From assembly GCA_017467205.1 (NCBI GenBank), contig JAFTSQ010000010.1:1-64000 (forward strand): a stretch of DNA of 64,000 nt. Direction: 5' to 3'. How positions within the stretch are numbered: the stretch's first letter is position 1; each line of letters opens with the position of its first letter. A program made the position numbers and the translations under genes. Origin of the DNA: Clostridia bacterium (GTDB lineage Bacteria; Bacillota_A; Clostridia; Oscillospirales; CAG-272). Of the stretch, positions 42,051 through 52,585 are shown piece after piece. The notes below the pieces were generated by a model. That model did no database searches. It saw nothing but the letters and a program-made list of their open reading frames with translations, and was not told the DNA's origin.

Positions 42051-42138
42051 GTGATTTTGCAAAAATAATTTTTATTTTTCCTTTTTTCCCCATTTTCAAC
42101 AAATAAGTGCCCGAAGAAGAGTTTTTTTGCCGACGGCA

Positions 42139-42167
42139 TTGACAAATCGCGCACTTTGTTATATAAT
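42139..42167 (+). promoter_or_regulatory. Promoter of proS
   Basis: TTGACA (42139-42144), 17-base spacer, TATAAT (42162-42167), 45 bases before the ATG. Confidence 0.9.
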
Positions 42168-42211
42168 TTATGCTGATATTTTATAATTTCTATTAATGAG
42201 AGGATAGCTTC

Positions 42212-43654
42212 ATGGCAAACAATGAAAAAAGGTTGGTAGAACAGATAACCCCGATGGACGAGGACTTTGCAAAATGGTACACCGACATCGTGAAGAAAGC
42301 CGACCTTATCGACTATTCAAGCGTTAAGGGCTGTATGATAATCAGACCCTACGGATACGCTATTTGGGAAAACATCCAGAAAATACTCGACGGACGCTTC
42401 AAGGAAACCGGCGTTGAGAACGTATATATGCCTATGTTCATTCCCGAGTCGCTTCTGACGAAGGAAAAGGAGCACGTTGAGGGCTTTGCACCCGAGGTTG
42501 CTTGGGTAACCTCGGGCGGTAGCGAGAAGCTCGCCGAGAGGCTTTGCGTTCGCCCGACCTCCGAGGTGCTCTTCTGCGAGCATTACGCTAATATTATTAA
42601 GTCATACCGCGATCTGCCGAAGGTTTATAACCAGTGGTGCTCGGTCGTTCGCTGGGAGAAGACTACCCGCCCCTTCCTTCGCTCGAGAGAGTTTCTCTGG
42701 CAGGAGGGTCACACGATGCACAGAACCGCGAAGGACGCGGAGGAGCGCACCGTGCAGATGCTCAATCTTTATGCAGATTTCTTTGAAAAGGATCTCGGTA
42801 TGCCGGTTATCCGCGGTCAGAAGACCGACAAGGAAAAGTTCGCAGGCGCAAAGGCTACCTACACCGTTGAGGCGCTGATGCACGACGGAAAGGCGCTTCA
42901 GGGCGGTACGTCGCACAACTTCGGCTGCGGCTTTGCCGAGGCGTTCGGAATTCAGTATCTTGACAAGGATAACACTCTCAAACCCTGCTATCAGACCTCT
43001 TGGGGCGTTTCCACGAGAATTATCGGCGGCATCATTATGACGCACGGCGACGATTCGGGACTCGTTCTTCCCCCCTCGGTTGCTCCTATCCAAGTCGTTA
43101 TCGTTCCCGTTCAGCAGCACAAGGAGGGCGTTCTTGACGCGGCGGCGAAGCTCACCGAAACGCTCAAGGCGGCAGGCGTCAGAGTTAAGATGGACGACTC
43201 CGAGCAGTCGCCCGGCTGGAAGTTCGCAGAATACGAGATGAAGGGCGTTCCGCTCAGAATCGAGATTGGTCCTCGCGATATTGCGGAGGGCAAGTGCGTT
43301 ATAGTCAGACGCGATAACAGAGAAAAAACCTTCGTATCGATAGACGGAGTTGTAGAGGCGGTTAACTCGGGTCTTGAGGCGCTTCGCGATGCGCTCTATC
43401 AGAAGGCGCTCGACAACCGCGAGAGAAGAACCTGGGATGCTCACACCCTCGACGAGCTCGTTAAAATAGCATCCGAGAACAGCGGCTACATCCGCGCTAT
43501 GTGGTGCGGCGAGCTTGAGTGCGAAATGAAGCTCAAGGAGGAGGCGGACGTCAGCTCCCGCTGCATCCCCTTCGGTCAGAAGCCTATTGGCGACAAGTGC
43601 GTTTGCTGCGGTCGCGAGGCGAAGAAGCTCGTTTATTGGGGCAAGGCGTACTGA
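42212..43654 (+). CDS. proS: Prolyl-tRNA synthetase, short (archaeal/eukaryote-like) type
   Basis: A 480-residue class II synthetase without the bacterial editing insertion. Class II motif 2 appears in [30 protein letters not shown]; motif 3-like [17 protein letters not shown] follows, then the anticodon-binding domain (about 280-390), and a C-terminal zinc-type domain with cysteines in [11 protein letters not shown] and [12 protein letters not shown]. This form is common in Clostridia, Bacteroidetes and Deinococcus. Ribosome site GAGAGG. The biotin-ligase-like gene follows after 45 bases. Confidence 0.97.
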   Translation: MANNEKRLVEQITPMDEDFAKWYTDIVKKADLIDYSSVKGCMIIRPYGYAIWENIQKILDGRFKETGVENVYMPMFIPESLLTKEKEHVEGFAPEVAWVTSGGSEKLAERLCVRPTSEVLFCEHYANIIKSYRDLPKVYNQWCSVVRWEKTTRPFLRSREFLWQEGHTMHRTAKDAEERTVQMLNLYADFFEKDLGMPVIRGQKTDKEKFAGAKATYTVEALMHDGKALQGGTSHNFGCGFAEAFGIQYLDKDNTLKPCYQTSWGVSTRIIGGIIMTHGDDSGLVLPPSVAPIQVVIVPVQQHKEGVLDAAAKLTETLKAAGVRVKMDDSEQSPGWKFAEYEMKGVPLRIEIGPRDIAEGKCVIVRRDNREKTFVSIDGVVEAVNSGLEALRDALYQKALDNRERRTWDAHTLDELVKIASENSGYIRAMWCGELECEMKLKEEADVSSRCIPFGQKPIGDKCVCCGREAKKLVYWGKAY

Positions 43655-43699
43655 TAATTTACTATATAATACCATATAATACCGAAAGGAGATGTCGCT

Positions 43700-44488
43700 A
43701 TGTCAACCGACGGACTCAAGACGGTGAGCATGCGCGCCTCCGACGGCAACACTGTTCACCTTGAATATCACGAAAGCCTGCGCTCGACCTCCGAGCTCGC
43801 GAAAAAATACGCGCTTTCGGGTTACCCCGACAGATACGCGGTGATTACCGAGGAGCTTACAAATGGCGAGGACGGCAAGACTGCCCAGCACGGAATATAC
43901 CTTTCGCTCATTCTTCGCCCCTCCTTCTTCCCCTCTCAAGCAAGGCATCTTGCGCCGCTTGCCGCAGTTTCGCTCGTGAGCGCGCTTGAGGAGCAGACCG
44001 AGGCGAGCGTTGGTATCGGGTGGGTCAGCTCGATATACTGCGAAGGCGAGAGGATAGGCGGCGCGGCTATTGAGGGTAAGCTCGACAGCTTTATGGCTTA
44101 CGAGTATATCATTGTCAGCTTTGCGGCGAAAATCGACCCGCAAACCTTCCCGCCGAGGCTCACCGACCTTGTTAAGCGCGTGTTTGAGGAGGACAATTCC
44201 TCCCTCGGCTCGATAATCGCGAAGAATATAATTAACAATTTCTTTAAGTTCTACATTAATATCAAGAGCACGGCGAAGTTTATGGATATATACCGTAAAA
44301 AATCGGTGCTTATCGGTGAAAAGGTCGTCTATCTTTCGGGCGGAAAGCGCAAAAGATGCACCGCCGTCGGCATTGATGCCGAAACGGGTGCGCTGCTTAT
44401 TGAAGCAAAGGACGGCAATATCATAAGCGTCAGCTCCCCTACCGGCATTATCCTGCCGAAAACCGTGAAGAAACAGAAAAGTAAATAA
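43700..44488 (+). CDS. Divergent biotin/lipoate ligase-fold protein
   Basis: A 262-residue protein with the order of biotin protein ligases: YHESLRSTSELAKKYA (the ST..A motif), HGIYLSLILRP, LAAVSLVSALEE, VSSIYCEGERIGGAAIEG, YIIVSFAAKID, and a small SH3-like C-terminal domain (VYLSGGKRKRCTAVGIDAETGALLIEAKDG). However, the biotin/AMP-binding GRGRxGR loop is missing (ITEELTNGEDGKTAQHGIY stands there), and the catalytic lysine of the K-x-A-G-I motif appears as R in ERIGGA. It may be inactive as a ligase, act on something else, or be a fast-evolving BirA. Ribosome site AAAGGAG. Follows proS, ended by a strong terminator. Confidence 0.7.
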   Translation: MSTDGLKTVSMRASDGNTVHLEYHESLRSTSELAKKYALSGYPDRYAVITEELTNGEDGKTAQHGIYLSLILRPSFFPSQARHLAPLAAVSLVSALEEQTEASVGIGWVSSIYCEGERIGGAAIEGKLDSFMAYEYIIVSFAAKIDPQTFPPRLTDLVKRVFEEDNSSLGSIIAKNIINNFFKFYINIKSTAKFMDIYRKKSVLIGEKVVYLSGGKRKRCTAVGIDAETGALLIEAKDGNIISVSSPTGIILPKTVKKQKSK

Positions 44489-44492
44489 AGAT

Positions 44493-44530
44493 CGAGCGTC
44501 TGCTGAGAAGCAGACGCTCGTGGTTTTTGT
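44493..44530 (+). terminator. Terminator of the proS unit
   Basis: CGAGCGTCTGCT-GAGA-AGCAGACGCTCG, 12 bp stem, then TGGTTTTTG. Confidence 0.88.
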
Positions 44531-44621
44531 TGGGGTTTGGTTAACGATATGATGTTTTTTACCATAACGGCAACAGATATTTAGCGTGTCGTTTAGTTAA
44601 ACCGTTATATTCGATTTAATG

Positions 44622-44828
44622 TTACGCCGTTTGACGAGATTTGATATACAAATCTATGTCGTTGACGATATATCTTGTTCCTGTAGTGTGTAACACCTCA
44701 TAGAACGATTGAATGTACTCGCATACGGAATATTGATTAAACAAGTTCATAACCTCCTTGCCCGTCATTCCTTTGTGATGCTTATATTCCTCTACGCAAA
44801 GTACCATAAACGGTAATTCTTTACTCAT
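44622..44828 (-). CDS. DUF3791-type small protein
   Basis: A 68-residue protein like the DUF3791 family: FMVLCVEEYKHHKGMTGKEVMNLF, a central helix with Y..IQSFYEVLHTTG and the end IVNDIDLYIKSR. The function of this family is not established; it often neighbours DUF3990 proteins. The ATG follows GGAGGAA. It is the last gene of a four-gene minus-strand cassette, 3 bases after another DUF3791-like gene. Its small size and pairing suggest an antitoxin or accessory part. Confidence 0.7.
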   Translation of the reverse strand: MSKELPFMVLCVEEYKHHKGMTGKEVMNLFNQYSVCEYIQSFYEVLHTTGTRYIVNDIDLYIKSRQTA

Positions 44829-44831
44829 ATC

Positions 44832-45068
44832 TTATTCCTCCGGAAAAACTATCTCTCCCGTCTTTTTCTCGTGTTTCCACATCATATAGACGGTCATCGG
44901 ACTGTAATGCCACATTTTAGTTTCTTCCCTTGACAACAGATCATAGACTTGGGACTGATAAAACTCGTTCATAGCGGTTATATCATCAAGTCCGTCCTTT
45001 TCAACTATCAAAGCTACTGTTTGCGGTATCAATGCTATACTTAATACAGAGTTGAATTTCTCGTCCAT
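44832..45068 (-). CDS. DUF3791-type small protein
   Basis: A 78-residue protein similar in kind to the neighbouring 68-residue one but distinct in sequence (VALIVEKDGLDDITAMNEFY, SQVYDLLSREETKMWHYSP, and MMWKHEKKTGEIVFPEE). The ATG at 45068 has GAGAGG seven bases upstream; a GTG at 45074 that overlaps the previous stop is an alternative. It stands directly behind the DUF3990 gene, as DUF3791 genes commonly do. Confidence 0.7.
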   Translation of the reverse strand: MDEKFNSVLSIALIPQTVALIVEKDGLDDITAMNEFYQSQVYDLLSREETKMWHYSPMTVYMMWKHEKKTGEIVFPEE

Positions 45069-45070
45069 AT

Positions 45071-45550
45071 TCACACCTCTCTTGCTTCAACGAATTTTAA
45101 GAGTTCAAGTGCTTCTTTGGTCGCAAACACATATTGATTAAATAACTTCTTGACCTTCAATGCTTCAAGTGCTTGTTCTTTCGTCAACAAACCCGTTGAA
45201 TAAACTTGAAGTGTTCTATAAACATCATCGTTTGCAACTGCACCGATAATCAAGTCGTATCGTTCTCCATCATAAGTTCCGTTTCTATGTGCGGAAACGA
45301 AGTCCAACCATTCCTCGTCGGGAGCAGAAAACCTCTTAATTTTCAGTAGATTAGTCTGTGCATTTTCATCAAGCTCATACACATTTACAATAGGTTTACC
45401 ACCTCTGCGAGCTATAACCTTTTGAGCGAAATTCTCCGCTTGCTCTTTATTGGTGGTGGTATAGAACCCGTAACCGAAATCCAAAAATCTGTTTTGTTCA
45501 ATGAGCTTCGGCTGCTCAACAACCACATTACTACCGTGATATAAAATCAT
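45071..45550 (-). CDS. DUF3990 protein, ADP-ribosyltransferase-like (putative toxin)
   Basis: A 159-residue DUF3990 protein. The start [17 protein letters not shown] with H5, then [22 protein letters not shown], has the look of the ADP-ribosyltransferase fold (H in YHGS, then the aromatic-Y-x-T-T strand and the helix after it). A possible third catalytic acid is in the segment [19 protein letters not shown]. Such proteins are proposed as toxins or effectors modifying a cell target; no signal peptide, so it acts inside. Ribosome site GGAGG. Overlaps the genes before and behind by 4 or so bases. AT-rich compared with flanks, suggesting transfer. Confidence 0.8.
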   Translation of the reverse strand: MILYHGSNVVVEQPKLIEQNRFLDFGYGFYTTTNKEQAENFAQKVIARRGGKPIVNVYELDENAQTNLLKIKRFSAPDEEWLDFVSAHRNGTYDGERYDLIIGAVANDDVYRTLQVYSTGLLTKEQALEALKVKKLFNQYVFATKEALELLKFVEAREV

Positions 45551-45858
45551 AATACAGCCTCCAGCTTCCTAATTTGTGCTTTTTCTTCTTTGAGTTTTTT
45601 GATTATTTCTTCTACTTGCTTTCTTCTTGCAAGTTGTTCTCGAATTGGAACTAAAGATTCCTCGTCTTTGCCGACATATTTGGTAATAACCTTATCACCG
45701 TCTCTGAAGGTTAAATAATAATAGATTTTGTCTTTAACTTTCTTTGGTTTTATACTGCCTTTCGGTAAAGCTTCCAACTCACGACTGTACTCGGCAATCA
45801 TATTTTCATTTCGATTTTCTTCCCTTGAAAGCAACGCTGCAAGTACGCTCATTTTCAT
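45547..45858 (-). CDS. Coiled-coil hypothetical protein heading the DUF3990 cassette
   Basis: A 103-residue protein of unknown family: an N-terminal helix, then a compact strand-rich core [33 protein letters not shown], then a long charged helix ([31 protein letters not shown]). The core resembles small proteins that read LPxGSL..K.I.GK.YYYL in other Firmicutes cassettes. The -10 box is about 12 bases before the ATG at 45858, so the transcript has almost no leader; starts at 45852 (ATG) or 45861 (GTG) are possible. A DNA-binding or antitoxin role is possible but unproven. Confidence 0.6.
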   Translation of the reverse strand: MKMSVLAALLSREENRNENMIAEYSRELEALPKGSIKPKKVKDKIYYYLTFRDGDKVITKYVGKDEESLVPIREQLARRKQVEEIIKKLKEEKAQIRKLEAVL

Positions 45859-45869
45859 CACCCATAATT

Positions 45870-45899
45870 ATTATACCCTACAAAAGCAAAAAATGTCAA
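45870..45899 (-). promoter_or_regulatory. Promoter of the DUF3990 cassette
   Basis: Minus-strand TTGACA (45899-45894), 18-base spacer, TATAAT (45875-45870). Confidence 0.8.
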
Positions 45900-45976
45900 C
45901 AGTTTTTGTTAGATAATTTCAAGAATCGTATTTTAATTGTAAAACGAGAATTTTGATATTTTTCAAAAAAAAGCTC

Positions 45977-46005
45977 TTGACAGACGGGTGGGATGGTGAT
46001 ATAAT
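45977..46005 (+). promoter_or_regulatory. Promoter of the serC-serA operon
   Basis: TTGACA (45977-45982), 17-base spacer, TATAAT (46000-46005). Confidence 0.9.
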
Positions 46006-46029
46006 AAACCATCTTTTATTTTTTCAAAC

Positions 46030-46281
46030 CGATGAGGCGGAGATAAAGGTAATTATGGCTCCACAGAGAGCTCGGGTGGCTGAGAGCCGAGCGAAACCCA
46101 GATTATCAAATGGACCGCTGAGGGCACGGTCAAAGGCGGGCGACTGCCGAGTATTCCGTGACGCTCCTTTGGCACGCGTAAGTTGTCTTTTTCAGAGTTA
46201 TAAAGCAAGGTGGCACCGCGTAATTTGTTATTTCGCCCTTGACAGAACGCCATCGTTCTGCCAAGGGCTATTTTTATTTTT
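46030..46281 (+). promoter_or_regulatory. T-box riboswitch leader (serC-serA), with terminator
   Basis: The T-box AAGGTGGCACCGCG (46207-46220) is followed by the terminator GCCCTTG.CAGAACG-CCAT-CGTTCTG.CAAGGGC (46235-46267) and a T-run. Stem I is visible: lower helix CGG/CCG, the middle helix GGTAAT/ATTATC and the apical part CAGAGAGCTCGG...CCGAGC. The specifier side of the internal loop reads AAATGGA before CCGCTGAGG, so the codon in the usual place is TGG (Trp), not a serine codon. The variable T-box base is C, pairing with a G discriminator, which fits both tRNA-Trp and tRNA-Ser. Confidence 0.88.
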
Positions 46282-46299
46282 ATTTGGAGGTCATTTATT

Positions 46300-47382
46300 A
46301 TGGCAAGAGTGTTTAATTTTAGTGCAGGCCCTTCTATGTTACCCGAGGAGGTGCTCAAAACTGCTGCGGCAGAGATGCTTGAGTACGGAAATAGCGGGCA
46401 GTCGGTTATGGAGATGTCACACAGGTCGAAGGACTACCAGGCTATTATAGACGAGGCGGAGGCAAATCTGCGCGAGATTATGCAGATTCCCGACAACTAC
46501 AAGGTGCTCTTCCTTCAGGGCGGTGCTTCGACGCAGTTCAGTATGGTTCCGCTCAATCTTATGACCAAAAACGGCAAGGCTGACTACATTATCACGGGTC
46601 AGTGGGCGAAGAAGGCGTACAAGGAGGGCTCGAAGTACGGCAAGGTGCGCGCTATTGCGAGCTCGGAGGATAAGACCTTCTCGTACATTCCGAAGGTAAC
46701 GGCACAGTATATCGACCCCGAGGCTGATTTCGTTCATATCTGCTTCAACAACACTATATACGGAACGAAATATAACTACATTCCCGAGACGAACGGTGTT
46801 CCGCTCGTTGCGGATATTTCGAGCTGTATTCTCTCCGAGCCGATCGACGTTAAGAAGTTCGGTATTCTCTACGCAGGCGCGCAGAAGAACGTTGCTCCCG
46901 CGGGTCTTACGATAGTTATTATCAGAGAGGACCTTATAGGCCGTGCTATGCCCATAACACCCGTTATGCTCGATTATCAGATACACGCGGACAACGGCTC
47001 GATGTACAATACTCCCCCCTGCTACACTATCTATATTGCAGGTCTTGTTTTCAAGTGGCTCAAGGAGCTCGGCGGACTTGAGGCTATGGCGGAGCGCAAC
47101 GCAAGAAAGGCAAAGTTGCTCTATGATTTCCTTGATTCGTCAAAGCTCTTCCGCGGAACAGTTGTGCCCGAGGATCGCTCGCTTATGAACGTGCCCTTCG
47201 TTACCGGCAACGAGGAGCTTGACGCGAAGTTCGTTAAGGCGGCGACGGCGGCAGGATTTGTTAACCTCAAGGGTCACAGGACGGTTGGCGGTATGAGAGC
47301 CTCGATTTACAACGCTATGCCCGAGGAGGGTGTTCGCGCGCTCGTTGAGTTTATGAAGAAATTTGAAGAGGAGAACGCATAA
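46300..47382 (+). CDS. serC: Phosphoserine aminotransferase
   Basis: A 360-residue PLP enzyme converting 3-phosphohydroxypyruvate and glutamate to phosphoserine. Start FNFSAGPSMLPEEVL, substrate loop EMSHRSKDYQAII, LFLQGGASTQFSMVPLNL and the PLP lysine in YAGAQKNVAPAGLTIVI (about 197) are conserved. Ribosome site TTGGAGG. Regulated by the T-box ahead. serA follows with a one-base overlap. Confidence 0.97.
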   Translation: MARVFNFSAGPSMLPEEVLKTAAAEMLEYGNSGQSVMEMSHRSKDYQAIIDEAEANLREIMQIPDNYKVLFLQGGASTQFSMVPLNLMTKNGKADYIITGQWAKKAYKEGSKYGKVRAIASSEDKTFSYIPKVTAQYIDPEADFVHICFNNTIYGTKYNYIPETNGVPLVADISSCILSEPIDVKKFGILYAGAQKNVAPAGLTIVIIREDLIGRAMPITPVMLDYQIHADNGSMYNTPPCYTIYIAGLVFKWLKELGGLEAMAERNARKAKLLYDFLDSSKLFRGTVVPEDRSLMNVPFVTGNEELDAKFVKAATAAGFVNLKGHRTVGGMRASIYNAMPEEGVRALVEFMKKFEEENA

Positions 47383-48545
47383 TGAAAAACATTAAGGTAT
47401 ATAACAAGATAGCAAAGGTTGGTCTTGATATGCTCGGTGCTGACTACGCCGTCAGCGCGGAGTGCGACGCGCCTGTAGGCGCGCTCGTGCGTTCGGCAGA
47501 TTTGCACGACGAGGTCTTCCCCTCCTCCCTGCTCGCTATTGCAAGAGCGGGCGCGGGTACTAACAATATCCCCACCGACAAGTGCGGCGAGGCAGGTATT
47601 GTGGTGTTCAACACCCCGAGCGCTAACGCAAACGCGGTTAAGGAGCTCACCCTTCTTGGTCTTCTCATTGCTTCAAGGCGAGTTGTTCCCGCTATTGAAT
47701 GGGCAAAGACGCTCAAGGGCAACGGTGCTGCCGTTGGCAGTATGGTTGAAAAGGGCAAGTCGCAGTTCTGCGGACCCGAGCTGCTTGACAAGAAGCTCGG
47801 CGTTATCGGTCTTGGCGCGATAGGCGTTATGGTAGCGAATGCGGCTTCGCATCTCGGTATGAGCGTTTACGGCTACGACCCCTTCCTCTCGCTTCAGAAT
47901 GCGTGGAATCTTTCGCGCAGCATTAACCGCGCGAACGACATTAAGGAAATATTCGAGAAGTGCGACTACATTTCCCTGCACATTCCCTTGAATGCCGATA
48001 CCAAGAACACGATAAACCGTGACACGCTCGCGCTTATGAAGGACGGCGTTCGTATCGTGAACTTTGCGCGCGACGGACTTGTAAACAGCGCTGATATGAT
48101 AGCGGCGCTTGAATCGGGAAAGGTTGCAAGCTACGTCGTTGACTTCCCGACCGACGAGATGATTGGCGTTGATGGCGTTGTTGCGATACCGCACCTTGGC
48201 GCGTCCACACCGGAATCCGAAAACAACTGCGCTATTATGGCGGCGCGTCAGCTTGCCGACTACATAGACAACGGTAATATCACAAACTCGGTGAACTTCC
48301 CCAACATTTCAATGCCGAAGACTCCGCTCGCAAGAATCTGCGTAATACACAAGAATATTCCCAATATGCTTACCTCTATAACATCTATCGTTGCGAAGGA
48401 CAACGTCAATATCGAGAACCTTCTCAACAAGTCGAAGGGTCAGCTCGCGTACACTATGATGGACGTTGAAAAGTGCGACACAGCGGCAGTATGCGCGCAC
48501 ATCAGCGCGCTCGACGGCGTTATTCGCGTGAGGGTTATAGAATGA
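47382..48545 (+). CDS. serA: D-3-phosphoglycerate dehydrogenase
   Basis: A 387-residue D-2-hydroxyacid dehydrogenase with a C-terminal ACT-like domain (about 315-387: RICVIHKNIPNMLTSITSIVA). NAD-binding GLGAIGVMVANAASHLG (about 146), catalytic Arg in NFARDGLVN, Glu/Asp side in VVDFPTDE and His in IPHLGASTPESE are seen. The ACT domain suggests serine feedback. In this operon it supplies SerC. Its stop overlaps the PHP gene start (ATGA). Confidence 0.94.
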   Translation: MKNIKVYNKIAKVGLDMLGADYAVSAECDAPVGALVRSADLHDEVFPSSLLAIARAGAGTNNIPTDKCGEAGIVVFNTPSANANAVKELTLLGLLIASRRVVPAIEWAKTLKGNGAAVGSMVEKGKSQFCGPELLDKKLGVIGLGAIGVMVANAASHLGMSVYGYDPFLSLQNAWNLSRSINRANDIKEIFEKCDYISLHIPLNADTKNTINRDTLALMKDGVRIVNFARDGLVNSADMIAALESGKVASYVVDFPTDEMIGVDGVVAIPHLGASTPESENNCAIMAARQLADYIDNGNITNSVNFPNISMPKTPLARICVIHKNIPNMLTSITSIVAKDNVNIENLLNKSKGQLAYTMMDVEKCDTAAVCAHISALDGVIRVRVIE

Positions 48546-49342
48546 GATTTTCAAATCTGCACAATCACACGACCTACTCCGACGGTGTCGGAACGGTCAG
48601 GGAGAATATAGAGGCGGCTATTGCCAAGGGAATGAGCGCTATCGGTTTTTCCGACCATAGCTTTACAGAATGCGACCAAAGCTACTGTATGCCCCTTTCC
48701 GACTATCCCGAATACATCCGCGAGGTGCGTGCGCTGGCGGAAGAGTACAATGGAAAAATAAAGGTCTTTCTCGGAATTGAAAAGGACTATTATTCGAAAA
48801 TTAACCCGACGGATTTTGACTACTTTATAGCATCGGTTCATTACATAAACAAAAACGGAAAATGCTATCCTATCGACCATAGCCTCGCACAGCAGGAAGA
48901 GTGCCTCGCCGAAGTTTTCGGCGGTGACAAGCTCGCTATGGCAGAGTGCTACTTCAAGATGGTATACGAGCAGGTGAAGGAAACGAAGCCGACCTTTATC
49001 GGCCACTATGACGTTATAAGCAAGTTCGGTTTTATGCCCGAGGACGACGAAGGGTATATCAAAATCGCAAACCTTTATTTACAAAAGTGCCTTGAGATTT
49101 GCAAGTACGTTGAGGTAAATACCGGCGGTATAGCCAGGGGCGTGCGAACTTTTCCCTACCCGCACAAGAAAATACTTGAGTGCATAAAGGAAAACGGCGG
49201 CGAGATTCTTCTCTCGGCTGACTCGCACAAGTGCGAGAACCTTGATTTCTATTTCAAGGAGTCGGTTGAAATCCTCAAAGATATGGGGTTCTCGCATATC
49301 GTCGAGTTTGACGGCGAGGGGTTCAAGAAAATCGAAATATAA
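48542..49342 (+). CDS. PHP-family phosphatase (histidinol-phosphatase HisK-like)
   Basis: A 266-residue PHP-domain enzyme like histidinol-phosphatase: metal motifs NLHNHTTYSDG (H7, H9), GFSDHSF, GIEKDYY, ASVHYI, GHYDVI, NTGG and LSADSHK. Chosen ATG gives the family start and overlaps the serA stop. The his run lacks a histidinol-phosphatase (HisB is dehydratase only) and the ser unit lacks SerB; this coupled gene could serve either. By family the first is more likely; by operon the second. A terminator hairpin follows. Confidence 0.88.
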   Translation: MRFSNLHNHTTYSDGVGTVRENIEAAIAKGMSAIGFSDHSFTECDQSYCMPLSDYPEYIREVRALAEEYNGKIKVFLGIEKDYYSKINPTDFDYFIASVHYINKNGKCYPIDHSLAQQEECLAEVFGGDKLAMAECYFKMVYEQVKETKPTFIGHYDVISKFGFMPEDDEGYIKIANLYLQKCLEICKYVEVNTGGIARGVRTFPYPHKKILECIKENGGEILLSADSHKCENLDFYFKESVEILKDMGFSHIVEFDGEGFKKIEI

Positions 49343-49346
49343 AAAA

Positions 49347-49386
49347 TGAGGGTAGCTCAAGTTGTGAAAAACTTGAGCTACCCTCA
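49347..49386 (+). terminator. Terminator hairpin of the serCA-PHP operon
   Basis: TGAGGGTAGCTCAAGTT-GTGAAA-AACTTGAGCTACCCTCA, a 17 bp stem; T-run weak. Close kin of the hairpin at 21097-21137. Confidence 0.7.
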
Positions 49387-49505
49387 AATTCGTAAAGGGC
49401 GGGCAGAAGCCGAGGACAAACGATTTTTTAGCAGAAAGCGCCGGCTGAGGAACGATATGCGTACGAGCGTACGACGAGTGACGATACGGCGGTAGCCTTT
49501 CGTGG
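49387..49505 (+). repeat. Degenerate dispersed intergenic element, copy C
   Basis: On the reverse strand it reads CTACCGCCGT, ACTCGTCGTAC, CGTACGC, GGCGCTTTC.GCT, in the same order as copy A (2245-2359). The hairpin CGTACG-CT-CGTACG takes the place of the A stem. It lies 3' of the PHP gene in the same relative orientation as A to MATE and B to the TIR gene. Confidence 0.55.
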
Positions 49506-49530
49506 CGGTTATGCAAAAAATCGGAAGTCC

Positions 49531-52570
<3,040 letters not shown>

Positions 52571-52585
52571 TTATTTTTCCTCACG

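Noticed and set aside
49441..49500. tRNA or small ORF in the gap after the PHP gene
   Set aside because: No cloverleaf and no start with a ribosome site; it aligns with the dispersed element copies.
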